From the NCBI RefSeq assembly GCF_037975245.1, contig NC_092582.1, positions 24,960,077 through 25,024,076 of the forward strand: a stretch of 64,000 bases of DNA, given 5' to 3'. Made by a program: the position numbers and the translations under genes. Positions 25,552 to 37,900 of the stretch are shown piece by piece; within the stretch, counting starts at the first letter, position 1, and each line of letters begins with the position of its first letter. The notes below the pieces were generated by a model, which worked only from the letters and a program-made list of their open reading frames with translations, had not been told where the DNA came from and searched no databases. The DNA is from Apostichopus japonicus (lineage: Eukaryota > Echinodermata > Holothuroidea > Aspidochirotida > Stichopodidae).

Positions 25552-26035
25552 GCCCCCCCCCCCAATCAAATTAGGCTCCTACGCCTATGAATGGATGAAG
25601 TGAGGAATACATATGATATATATGTACATCAATTTGGGAACCTTGTAACTTACAGATTAAAACAGTGACTGTGCACTTAGAACAAGAACAAGAAATAGCA
25701 ATTGAAATACATGAACAGTCATATAAAAGAAATATTCTTATTTTACACGATAGAATGATAGTGGTAAGGTTGTGAGGAGACAGGTTAGCTTGTCACTCGT
25801 AAATAATCAACCCTGTAAGTTTTGGATTTTTCTACTCTTCCTATACAAGTCTACAACATACTGTATGTACTTTACCCATCAACCTAATGAAACCCTTAAC
25901 CCCCCGCCCCCACATCCCTCCTCCACCTAACAAATGTTACTCGTTCCTGCCACTGGTTCCTGGATAATCCTGGTCTACGCAGGCCTAGTCTATCGGCCTG
26001 AGGCTTAAGTCTTACCTTTAGTGACTAGTCTTATG
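25552..26035. other. No gene seen
   Basis: Poly-C lies at 25552-25562. One copy of the dispersed GTGAGGAGACAGGTTAGCTTG family is near 25770. No exon. Confidence 0.45.
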
Positions 26036-26572
26036 CTGGCGTCACACTGTCCCGAAGTTGACATCAGATGGACACACGATAAAGAAAATGTTCAAATTCG
26101 GCTCTGATCGTAAAAACATCGGGCCATTCGTGAGGGCATCTTAAGCCATCGTATGACCTCCGGTGGAGTTTTTCAGGCTCCGGCAGCAACTTCGTGAGTG
26201 GTGGCAAAATCTTTGGCATGCCAAAAAATTGCCCGAAGACCTTGCGAAGGTTCATTTTCGTGTTGAATTCGTGTGTCCATTTTGCCCTTCGTTCGGCCAT
26301 CGTGAGGGCATCTTATCAAATCGTGTCATCTTCTTTTTTACTTCGTGTGATCATCGGTGCTATCGGGCATTTTCGCCTCACGAAGACAATACGAAGGAAA
26401 CAAGAAGCTGCCCGATTGTCTTATGAAGGTAACACGAATACGTGAAGCCCTCGCAATGCCGTCGAGTAACCATCGTATTATAGTACGATGACATCGAGAT
26501 GGGACCACGGTGTCGGCGAAGACAGCCGAATTTGTGAACCTCAAGCATTTCCCAGGTGTCATGGTAACGTGG

Positions 26573-26582
26573 ACATATAAAG
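26573..26582 (+). promoter_or_regulatory. TATA-like box upstream of the Harbinger-like ORF
   Basis: CATATAAAGG stands about 120 bp before the ATG at 26699, with TCAGTC-type initiator sequence about 30 bp downstream. Position inside the element fits a relic transposase promoter. Confidence 0.4.
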
Positions 26583-26698
26583 GCCAGCCTCAAAGAATCT
26601 TCCTCAGTCAGTCCTAAGCAACTCTACAGAGTAGAGGCATGTGTAACTCCCAAAGCTACAATCACAATCCCAACTAACCACAATTCAGTTCCTGCAGA

Positions 26699-26818
26699 AT
26701 GGCATACTTTGGTGATGAGACAACCAGGAAAAAGAAAGCAGCAGCATTGCTTGTTTTGATGTACCTCAGAGAACATGATGAGCACTTCTTACAGGCCCAG
26801 CACCTCCTCTTACAATAA
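26699..26818 (+). pseudogene. Truncated 39-residue ORF in the Harbinger-like element
   Basis: It starts MAYFGDETTRKKKAAALLVL and ends HFLQAQHLLLQ before TAA. A basic patch followed by a Leu/Ala-rich helix resembles the N-terminus of some Harbinger-type ORFs, but the catalytic part is absent. It is probably the remainder after internal deletion. Function now is unlikely. Confidence 0.4.
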
Positions 26819-27148
26819 CAAAGCATTATTTGATTTCACTTTGTCATTTCTTGCTATTTGCCTTTCTAGCATTCGACAATGTACTTATCAATACGTAGTC
26901 GTGTAGCCATCGTGTGGCCTTCGTGTGGCATTCGTGTGTCCTGCGGGTAAACTACTTAATTAGAAATGCACATCTTCGTGTTGCCTTCGTGTGTGGTTCG
27001 GGTGCCATCGTGTGACATTCTGTAGGCATCGTACTTGCTTCGGCTGTTGATTGGCTGTTGACCAAGTTCGGGGCTATCTTCGTGCGAAATTCAAAATTCC
27101 ATATTCGTATGGCCATCTGGTGTCAATTTCGCGACAGTGTGACGCCTG

Positions 27149-28442
27149 CATTACGGAGATCGGCAAATGTTGGACAAAACTGTAGTGTAGAGTTATAGCC
27201 ATGTTATGTGACTATAACACTGTTCATGATATTAATGTTGGGTTGTGGGAATTCTCTGGTAGTGAACAATGATGTCCAAATTCGTTTCCGATCATTCCCA
27301 GAGACAGAGGGTAAGCCCAGGGTATACTCACATACATTGCAGCAACATAAATGAACATGCGGTATTCCCACATGCACAGTATACGTACAGTAGCACCACT
27401 GCATAGACATTGTACTCCAGCTAGCTTGTCATACGTTCGTGAGCATGGTCGCTGCCACCAGGGTCTGTACTCTGTACTATATCAAGTACACAGTACTGTA
27501 CATACCCTATTAGTGCATGCATAGCAGCTGAAGTGTAGGATTCTCCCCTCATTACGGAAAAAAAAAAAAAAAAATGTGATTTGTGTCTTACGTTGTTTCT
27601 AATATGAAGTGATGGCGATACCATCAAGCTACTGTAATTGTGTTCTGGGCTGATTTTTATTTTAAAGAATAGGGATTTTCCAAGTTTTGTTCGAAGTGTT
27701 GAACACATACGGCAAATAAGCTAGTCGTCAGTCGGACAACCTAAGCAGGGATTTAGGTTTCCCGAAGTGATTTTTGGTAGTCTCCGACGATCGGACGACC
27801 ATTAAATTTGAGCCTGTAAATGTAAATATATTATAACAAATAAAATTATTAAAATGTGCCTGAAAACTTGTGCTTCCATTACACACAGTTACTGTACATT
27901 ATAGAAGCTATATTCACAACGATCTCTTTTCCAATCTTGTCCAAGTTTTCTACCTGAATGTGAATGTACAAATTTTGAGAAAAGTTCCCTCAAGAAATTA
28001 GTAATAAATTTCTTGGTCGTAAAAGCCGATAAAAGATCTCTTGATCGATCAAAGTAATTGGTTTTGCTGTGCGGGATGTATTTTATTTACCAGGAATGTC
28101 ACATGTACTTATCAGCTAATTTTCCACAAAAAAAGGGGAAAAAAAGAGATAAAAGAGACAAATATTTTACTACTGTATATTAGATAGTATATACAGCTGC
28201 CATTTGAATGTAACGGCTTTGTACTGGAATATGGTCTACTTCCGTGGTACCATATTTGTGGTTCAATATGTCTGATTCATTTCTGATAATTAATAATCTT
28301 TAAGGAACAGTTATGTTCATTCCTGTTACTGCATGCATGTGAGTATACCATTTTTTGGGGGTGCTAAATCCTAGTAGTAAGGTTTAAAGTATATATTTCT
28401 TATTAGAGGTTGGTGATACTTTGTATTGAGACAGACAGTGAC
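27149..28442. other. Unassigned DNA, no gene seen
   Basis: A poly-A run lies at 27558-27574. Frames up to 95 codons on the - strand are unrecognised. Confidence 0.45.
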
Positions 28443-28512
28443 TGTGTAAAAGTAAGAGGGCCTGAGGTTTCGATCCTAGCAGGATCTTCTTCAGAGGCTG
28501 AATGACGAGTGA
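28443..28512 (-). repeat. Hairpin-core repeat, single arm
   Basis: The - strand reads CTCTGAAGAAGATCCTGCT then AGGATCGAAACCTCAGGCCC and ends ACTTTTACAC. The GATCCT-GCT-AGGATC stem is perfect. It leads directly into the tandem array at 28519, whose AGAAGGGACAAA motif is also found next to the core at 35310, so the array may have grown from the element's own sequence. Confidence 0.75.
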
Positions 28513-28518
28513 CAGTAT

Positions 28519-29180
28519 ACAGAAGGGACAAAAACATACAGACAGACAGAAGGGACAAATACAGACAGACAGAAGGGACAAATACAAACAGACAGAAGGG
28601 ACAAATCCAAACAGACAGACAGAAGGGACAAATCCAAACAGACAGACAGAAGGGACAAATACAGACAGACAGAAGGGACAAATACAGACAGACAGAAGGG
28701 ACAAATCCAAACAGACAGACAGAAGGAACAAATACAAACAGACAGACAGAAGGAACAAATACAAACAAACACAGAAGGAACAAATACAAACAGACAGACA
28801 GAAGGGACAAATCCAAACAGACAGACAGAAGGGACAAATACAAACAGACAGACAGGAGGGACAAATACAAACAGACAGACAGGAGGGACAAATACAATCA
28901 GACAGAAGGGACAAATACAAACAGACAGACAGGAGGGACAAATACAATCAGACAGAAGGGACAAATACAAACAGACAGACAGAAGGGACAAATACAAGCA
29001 GACAGACAGAAGGAACAAATGCAAACAGACAGAAGGGACAAATCCAAACAGACAGAAGGGACAAATACAAATAGACAGACAGGAGGGACAAATACAATCA
29101 GACAAGGGACAAATACAAACAGACAGACACAAGGGACAAATACAGACAGACAGAAGGGACAAATACAAACAGACAGAGAC
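28519..29180. repeat. Minisatellite, AGAAGGGACAAATACAAACAGACAGAC-type units
   Basis: Units of 20-28 bp vary mainly in the number of CAGA/ACAG repeats and in AGAAGG versus AGGAGG. About 26 copies. Frames of 190-233 codons on both strands (Lys/Gln/Asp/Arg-rich on +, Cys/Leu/Ser/Val-rich on -) are artefacts of units lacking stops. Confidence 0.93.
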
Positions 29181-31059
29181 ACACTGCCGGAATTACATTA
29201 CAAACAATAAATTACAGCTCTGTACAATACCTGTGCATCAGCATGCGCATACAATGTATCCCTTGACTTGCTCGTTACCTTTTGGTACAGCTAGATGACA
29301 GTGCAAAAACTCGGTTGCTATGGATCAATTTAAATGATGCTTAGCAATCATCTGTCTTCCTTTTCTCTTTTTTGCCATTAACAGCAAACAGCCAGAAGCT
29401 GCTGCTGTCAAATGCAAATTATGTACAACTTAAATGTGCTTTACAGAAGTTGTGGTGAATTTTACTTAGACTTTTTGAGAGTACAGTAAGGTATCTTGCA
29501 GGGACAGTGCTCCACATATTGTAGAGGCGTTGTTTACTTGTTATAAGCTGCACATAATTACAAAATCTGTGTGTAGGAAAAATTGCGTCCACTTTCTGAC
29601 GTTCTTTAACCTGTCTGTTTCTAGGCAACACATATTGCATCAAATAGGTGATCACTAAATTGTACAGTAATTAAGCAATATGATTTAATGAACTATTGTA
29701 AATTATCTAAATGTAAATGTTTACCTATAGATAGGCGTAGTAACCATTGTTTAGTACGTATTTTATATTTACCTTATGGTGTCTGTGTAGTCGTTCATAA
29801 GACCAAACTATGTATTAATTTGAGACCACCTTTTTCTCTTAAATCTAGAATTAAAATTAGTAGTGCCAGAAAAAGTGCAGGAAAGTTAGCAGTTCTAAGA
29901 CTTCATTGTGTTGATTGGAGTGTATAAATATATGGACAGGGTATTCAGCAGGTACAGTATACAGTATATCAATAAAATGTACATAAATATCCTGATTCAT
30001 TGATTTACATGATTGTTTGATTGAGTTCTGTACCGTTCTTTAACCACACAAGTTAGTTTGTGGATTGACCCATGCAAGCTTCAAAACATATTGATTGTTA
30101 CCAATCACAAATGACCACAATTATTGATTGATTGAAAAGTATAATTTATACAAATTCTGCAAAAGGTTAATATTTACTGCGCTTGTCACGACTCTACTAC
30201 TGCACCTGCCAGTCTACCTAGTAGCCTAATAACTGGTAATATGGTAGCATTGCACCCTCCTTGACCTCCTCCGGGTCAACCCATCAGAGAAGGTATAAAA
30301 CTCAAAAGTAGAATTTTTTGAAAGCTAATGTACCTGTCGTTTGTTAAGAAAGTGTAACATCTTAACTGGAAGTGTTCTAATGATGTTTCCGACTCATTGC
30401 TATGATGCATTTCTAATTAATTTTAGCGGTTTTGAGATTTATGTGGAGGTGTGATGAGTGAGGTAAGAGTGATTGTTTCCAGCCAATCAAAGCTAGTCAA
30501 GCTATACAAAGGCATCTGTGCAATGACACCTCTACATGTAAACAATCGGAATCTGCTTTGAATGACAAAGATTAAAAGTGTTTATATAGATCTACTAGAA
30601 AAAAAAAGATTAATGGGCCTATTATTAACAAGTTGTGTTTGCTAGAGCAGTTTAAATGCCAGATACTATAAATAAATATCGTAGTTTATGCTAAACTGTC
30701 CTAATTAATTACCAGGATGGATACTAAGAAAACAATTCATCTGTAATTATCAAGTAATATATACGTACAATATCCGCTACAGTAAGTCTAAATACCTTGT
30801 ATGATTGTATCTGGAGGATAGTACAGAATAGTATCTGGAAGAAGCCTCAGGCTATGGCCGACTATGATAAGTAAACTTGGACAAGCTTGATTTTCTGCCA
30901 GGCTGAACTGATAGACTGAGGGCGCCAAACTTGAATACAATGCAAATGCCATAGTACATATCTTGAATTTAGTTTCTATTGTCTAGAAAACTAAAATGTG
31001 CCAAAAATAGAATCATTGCTTGAAACAACATAATGTGAGACTACTTGATATTTTCAATT
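29181..31059. other. Unassigned DNA, no gene seen
   Basis: Frames at 29419-29655 (-) and 29688-29927 (+) are unrecognised. I looked here for the missing N-terminal WDR31 exon (expected to end in a phase-0 GGKDK-type sequence) and did not find it. Confidence 0.45.
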
Positions 31060-31285
31060 CCTTGCTGAAGGCCAAATGAATCTTAATGGGATAGTAACAA
31101 TAACACAGTGTTAGACACAATACAATGAGAGTGATGCAGTAGTGAGGAGATAGGTAAGCTCGTCACTTGTATCCTTGCTGAAGGCCAAATGAATCTAAAT
31201 GGGATAGTAACAATAACACAGTGTTAGACACAATACAATGAGAGTGATGCAGTAGTGAGGAGATAGGTACAGTAAGCTTGTCACT
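31060..31285. repeat. 113-bp tandem duplication
   Basis: CCTTGCTGAAGGCCAAATGA, GTGTTAGACACAATACAATG and AGTGAGGAGATAGGTA occur in the same order at 31060 and 31173, nearly identical. The unit includes a copy of the dispersed GTGAGGAGACAGGTAAGCTTG family. It is either just upstream of, or inside, the WDR31-like gene. Confidence 0.85.
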
Positions 31286-31865
31286 GGTAAATATCCAAAC
31301 CCAATAAGTTTTGGAATAAGTTCAGCTCTTGACACATTAACTAGACAAGTCTGCTATGGATAGGGTTCTGCTGTAGCAAACATGCATACATATATATAAA
31401 TTGCAGTTCACCCAATTTCCAAGAGCTTTAATCACTCAATTACAAAGCAAATAAATGTTTCCCAATCTATTACATGTATTCTTGGAGCACACATTCAAAT
31501 GTCATAGTAAGTTATACATGTACTATTTATAGTTGGACTTTTTAATTTCCATATCATTCGGTTACCATGGCATTCAGTCAAATTTTGATTGATCAAAAAT
31601 GATTGGGATTTCTTTGTCCTTGGTAAAGTTTTTATTTACTTTGTAGTTCAAGTTTTGTGTACGGTGACTACAGGGTGTAGATGAAAGTTTCTTAATGTTT
31701 TTTGTTTTCCCTTCCATTTTTCAACATTCTGCGGAGAAATTATTTCCAACAGTTATATATTGGCTGTCACCATGGCAACAGGCCATTAAATATAAATACT
31801 TGTGGCAATAGTCTCGTATTAAACTGATTGTAATTTTTTACATTTCCTCGTTTTTCTTTTCGTAG

Positions 31866-31940
31866 ACTCTGGTGTTATATGACTGGAAGAATACAAAGCT
31901 GTTACAGAGATGGACTGGGCACGAGAGGGAAATTACAAAG
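31866..31940 (+). CDS. WDR31: WDR31-like exon, first one found
   Basis: A pyrimidine-rich tract and TAG acceptor precede the exon, and AAG/GTGAAT follows it. It reads 25 codons in phase 0, TLVLYDWKNTKLLQ... GHEREITK, which is the end of one WD blade (YDW) and the GH dipeptide that opens the next. It is too short to appear as a normal open reading frame. The preceding exon should end in phase 0 with a family-typical GGKDK, and I did not find one. Confidence 0.9.
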
Positions 31941-34900
31941 GTGAATGTTGTCCATTGTTTAACCTAAATGACTTGAAGTAAACAATTAACCCTGAGAAAT
32001 TTCACAGCAATATATATATATATATAGCATTGCATCTAATTGATATGAACTTGAAAAATGTTGAATATTCAGTAGATGTTGCCAAAGTATGAACCAACAT
32101 ATTGCCAGTCATATTAACTTCATCATATTTGACTGCTGTTCTCTATCGGGGTTTTATTTCCATTTTCATTAATTCATTTCAATATCCATGTTCAGGGATG
32201 TGCTCAGGAACATTTTGAGTGCAGAGCGGATTTGCATGGTTGTGTAGTCCACGTCCTGGGGGAGGGGTCTGAGGGATGGGGTGTCCCCTCACATTGGAAA
32301 AAATGTAAATGAAATTTGCTATTCTGGAGCTAATGTCTATGCCAATTATTCACCCATAATAGTATGGTAATATTAAAAAAAAAAAAATATTAAAAAAAAA
32401 AAAATCTTCAAAAATAGCTCTGAGTGGGAATGTCTCAAATACTGTTTGTGCTGGTCGGAATCCAGAACTGCTGAGTGCTGCTGCCACCTAGCGTGAGCAA
32501 ATCCCTGTATCTTTACGAGCAACTGCAGTATACAGTAGGTGTATGAACCTCACCTTGAAAGCTACTGTGTACAGCTACTGTACAGCTACTGTAAGCTATG
32601 TATTTACCTTAAATTGACTTAACCAATATATGACAAAACAAATCTTTGCATATTTATAGTCATCTTGCTCAGATGATTGTCATTGAGATATAGACATGCC
32701 GTTACATTGTAGGTGGAGATTTGCACTTTGGTTCAAACACACTGAGGAAGTGGATAATTTACTTCATTTGCGCACATTGGAAAAATTCATATCACACAAA
32801 GTGTATGTAATTTAGCAACATTCTGAGTATTTGTACCCTAGTTCCTTGTAGCAACGGCCAGTAGTTTATGGGTCTATTAAAGTAACCTCAAAAGTCAACA
32901 GACAGTATGTTCCTGTACCTTCCACCCTCCCTCCCTCCCTCCCTACCCTCCCCCCCACCACCCAGCTCTGTTCATTTCACATTCAGTAGTAGAACTGTAA
33001 ATTTGTCAAAGATGAGAATTTGAAAATACTTGAAAGTTGTTTTTAAAATGTTGATACTGTAACAAGTGTCAGGTCAATCAGTGTGTTGAAGCTCAGTTGA
33101 GTTATTGGTTAAAACTTGGACCTCTTTTAACTCTCATTTTGTGAGAAAAAAGAACATTGTTTGAGCAAAATTGAAATCTATGAGAGGAGTCTTAGTGTGT
33201 TTACTGTCATCTTTTAAGTAATGCTCAGAGAAGGTTTGGAAAATTTGGATCAAACTCTTGAACAAACTTTTCTAAACCTAGACCTAAACCAACACAGGCA
33301 AAAACAGAGAAAGAAAAAAGACAATCATTTTTAAGGTATTTCTACCTGACATAATCATCAGTAGGGAATACACATCTCAGAAATTTACCTGTAGCAACCT
33401 CACCGTTTAATCTCCATCCGTTTGTCATCTCGTGAAAGTGTAAACCTACAAACAGAAGTTGTTTCTGCATCTGCCATATAATCAAATTCCTTTTGGGAAT
33501 GTGATTGCACAGAGGAAGCTAAACTAGAAGAATGGGTGTCCTCTTTCAAGTGGTAAAAAAAAGGGAGAGGAAAAAAAAGGGGGGAAAACTTCCCTGACTA
33601 AAACCCAAGATGATTAGGGAAAAGGAGCTCTCAGAAATTTAATCCGCAAGTTTTTCATCGCCTGCCTTTTCCTCTGTCGATTTCGTAAAGAAAATTGTTA
33701 CCTTACTTGAGATAACAAGATATCTCTCTCCCAAAATACTACTTCAGTGGAAAACATTTCATTCTTCTGAAGGGGTTGGAAATGTCAGTTTCTTTTTTCA
33801 ACATGAATGTCTTGGGAGGTACTGCAATCAGCAGTCAGAATCTTTGTCAAGATATTTATAGAGTTTACATATTTTTTGTAATTTTTACACATTTTTGGTA
33901 TAGTTGGAGACCTTGGTGTTGATTCTCATGATAAAACCCGACTCCAGGAACACCAGATTCAGCCCCATCCACCCCCCCCCCCCAATGAATGCACATTCGA
34001 AGACTGTGTCACAAAGTAGTATAAGTGAGGCAAGACAAGCGCAGAAGTATAAATATCGCATTTGTGAAAACAGTACTTGCCAAGTTTCTTGGCGAATATT
34101 AATGGAGCATATTTATTTAAAGTGCTGTTAAGTACTTTTTTTAATCAGTTGGGTTTATTGCTAACAAAATAAAATAAAACTGTTAGCAAACTGCTTATCC
34201 ACTAGAGAGCCTGTGTAGGAGAATGTGTAAAAGTAAGTTGGCCTGACGTTTCTATCCTAGCAGGATCTTCTTCAAAGGCTAAATGACAAGGTTTGGAACT
34301 TACTTTTACACGGGTTTATTGTTAGACTGCTTAATATCAGATTTCATATAGTTAGGAATGTTAGCGACTATAATTTCATTTCTCGCTTACCTGTCTCCTC
34401 ACAACCTTTGCACATTCACTTTTAAGGTGTGCCCAGAGTGAATGGGTCACTGTTTCAACACTGTATTCCCTCTATGACCGGCTACTACTTCCGGTCAAAG
34501 CCCCTCCTTCTCATTCTCCCAGGCCAAAGTGCCCAGACCGGTTTTCTCGAAGGACTTGGTTTTATCCGTGTGTGTTTGGTACCTTCCAGACTTGAAGTAG
34601 TGCTCATTAAGTGGTTCAAGATTGTTATCAGATTTTATCTGAACATTGGTTGATTGCTCAACTGCATAAATCTGGTGTCATATCGTAAGGGCTGTTAGCC
34701 ACTTACGATGCTAAATGAATAACCAGAAACAGTCGATATCATATCACTGGAATTTGTCAAATTTGTGGTCAGTCTGGTCACCAGTGAATCTTTCACTTCC
34801 AAGGTACAGTATGATGTAAATTTGAGGGCATTGGGGTAGGGGAGAAGGGGCATGGTTTACGGGCATGGTATAAAATGTTACAGGTACAGTAAGATGGCGC

Positions 34901-37900
34901 AATTTTCAATTGGCAAATTAAGGCGAAACGTCCTCCATTTTCGTGACAGTGTGTCAATTGGAAAGCAATGAAAGCATAAATCCTGAATAAAATCTTTGAG
35001 GCATTCGAGCTGTTCTCACGATAATTTAGGGGACAGTTTTCTGAAAACCTTGTAGACTTGTGCTAATAATACTTTGTTGATATTGAACAAAGCTAACTCT
35101 TGAAATGTTGAAGTCTAAGCAACTTTGGGAATTTCAAGGGCAAAGGTGGTTGTGTCATTGATAAGGTTACTTTCCAAATAAAATAAAACTACAGTATTAG
35201 CAAACTGCTTATCCACTAGAGAGCCTGTGTAGGAGAATGTGTAAAAGTAAGTTGGCCTGACATTTCGATCCTAGCAGGATCTTCTTCAAAGGCTAAATGA
35301 CAAGTAACAGTAACAGAAGGGACAAAAACACACACAAAATACAGAATGTATGTGTTTTTACAAAGTACAAAATGTATGTGTTTTTGTCCCTTCTGTTACT
35401 TGTCATTTAGCCTTTGAAGAAGATCCTGCTAGGATCGAAACGTCAGGCCAACTTACTTTTACACAAGGTTACTTTCCGACAGACTCTGAAAACCTGATGG
35501 CCACAGTGAAATGGCGAAATCAAATATGGTACGTCATCCGTTCGGGTTCTGATAACAAACCGAGCTGGTTTAGTGTGTACACATCTGCTACACATGTATG
35601 CATTTTGTGTGGCACTGTGCCAAATTTATCTTGTATTTTGCCATAAAATACAGAGATAAATTAAATCCTTGACTTTAAAAGGAGAGTATCATGATTGCAA
35701 ATTAGAGGTCAGGATAGTTTTGAGGTCTCTTTTAATTTGTAGAGTAAACAGTAAACATACTGTACCCTCCTAGAGGTCTAAAAAGTGTTATATCGTCTAG
35801 TTTTAACGAGCTTCAATTTCCTAAAAGCTTTCCAAAGTACCAAGTTTCCTTGAGGTCCTGATCCTTCAGATGATTTCCAGAGATTTAGATCTAAAGTGGT
35901 TTAAATTCCAGGACAAATTTAATGAGTGACGTAGCAAAACGTGATAATATAGTGAACCCTTTAACCTGATAATGTATTCACCTTTTCAGTGATATGTTAT
36001 TCTTGCATACCCCCACCACTGACACTTTTTAGAATTATCCTATTGTACAGATATATACACTGTATCATGTCCTTTGCTTCTTCTGTTTTCCAAAATTGCT
36101 TTGATGTTAAATTACCTTTAAAAATGCATAGTTTAGTTTGAATATATCTTCCTTTCAGTAGTTGATTTTGTAGCATTTTGGCAGTATTTTAGTGTCTACT
36201 GCTCATATGAAAACCACTGCATTCCACCTTGCTCATCATTTGTATCTTAGAAGTCAAATGGAGGATACCAGCTCACCTGTATTGGAACTTTTAAGTAGTT
36301 TGTGAAATTTATAATTAATTCTCAGACAACCTAAACACTCCTTACAAACTGGATGGCTATTATAACCTCGAGACACCATTTAAAATGAATAGCCTAACAT
36401 GCGCTTGCAAATCATGTCGATCATTTCTCTGTTAGGTCATTGGACGGCTACACCGTCAACCGTTCTACTAAGATCACAACGACAACAAAAAATGTGCTTC
36501 TCCTAAGGCATTGTGGGTAAAGTAAACCAATTCAAAATGGTACTCGCCGTGCTCGAGGTCTGTGAAGACAAATTAATCGTACGATTGACATTCTTCTGGG
36601 CTGTTATTTCAGATCCATTTGTAAATGTCAGAGGCCTCTTAAGGACACTTTGCAGCACCTGTACGTAAGTGTGCCGATCGTCAAGGAGTTAAGAATTGCC
36701 TCTAGTTGAAATCAGTCAGTTCGCCAGCCGTCGGAACATTCACATGCAGATGATAATAATATTCGGAAGTTTGCCTCGATGTTAAAAAAAAAAAAAAGGA
36801 AAGTTGTTCATTCCCTACGGAAAACTGTCATGTTTGTTTTTTTCTTTTCTTTTCTCCTTCCCTTACCCCGTATTTTATTTAATTTTTTTTTCTATAAGTG
36901 ATGTACACTGCCAAAAAATATATAGATCTGTGTGCTCTATAGGCCGAATTAGCAAAATGGCAACATTCAGTACAGGCAAAACACTTATGTGATAGGATTC
37001 AAAAAGGAAAGACGGGTTTTAACACGTATCAAGGGAAATCAGTGTTTGATCTCGGCAGGTTCTACGTATCAGGTGCAAGCAGGTTGCTAAATACATGACT
37101 ATCAGAGAATAATTTAATGTGGTGTAACGCATATAACATCTTTGCTATATGTTCAATGCAAAAATGCCAAAAAAAAAAAAATTATATTTGTTTTTTTAAA
37201 CAAAATAATAGGTTCCCTCAGTATACTTTTATGAGCCAAAACATTCATAAAGCTCAAAACTGCTAGACAACATGGAAGCCCTAAATTATTCTGTGGTTTG
37301 TACAAAAGTAAAATCAGAATGACTGTGAGAATGACCAGCTGTAGTACACTAGATATATAAAGATAGATAATGCAGGATGAATACTGAATCTAGCATGAAG
37401 GGTTAAAATGGGGGCTGCCATTTTGAATATGTGTAAAATCACTCTGTGGGCTACGCAGTTATGTTTTAAGGTTCCTTGGTGTCATTAATCACACTCTGAT
37501 TATAATACAGTCAGTCGAGACATGGGAAACAGCGACTGATCACTAAACAACTGCTTCAAGAAATGCTTGCAAAAAGGGATAAATATGAATAAATAAAAAA
37601 AGGGAACAATGTTTATTACTTCCAATATTTGTTTAATCTACACAAATAGTATGGTTACGTTTGTTTATTTATATGCAAATTCCAAAAAAAAAAGAACAGG
37701 CCATAAAAACATGATTCACATGAAAGACTCAAAGAAATGCCAACCCATAAACACATGATATGTTTCTATGGGGGTGATTGTCTACGAAACACTTTCAACC
37801 TCTCCGTACCCTATGAAGGAATTGCCTTTGTAAAGGAAAATAGAAAGCACCCCTTTGGGAAACAAACTCTGATTGTTATTTTTTCCTGACCAGAAGTCAA

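Larger units (their letters stand above)
26039..27145. mobile_element. PIF/Harbinger-like element, internally deleted
   Basis: The left end GCGTCACACTGTCCCGAAGT (26039 on) is the inverse complement, with a few mismatches, of the right end, which finishes CGCGACAGTGTGACGC (to 27145). The inverted ends extend about 35 bp, through CAGATGG. Both flanks are CTG (26036-26038, 27146-27148), a 3-bp duplication of the kind PIF/Harbinger elements make. Subterminal zones are packed with CGTGTG and CATCGT motifs. A TATA-like box and a short ORF lie in the middle. Confidence 0.78.

Noticed and set aside
28384-29210. Long Cys/Leu/Ser-rich (-) and Lys/Gln/Arg-rich (+) frames
   Set aside because: Shadows of the AGAAGGGACAAA minisatellite; several overlapping frames are equally open.
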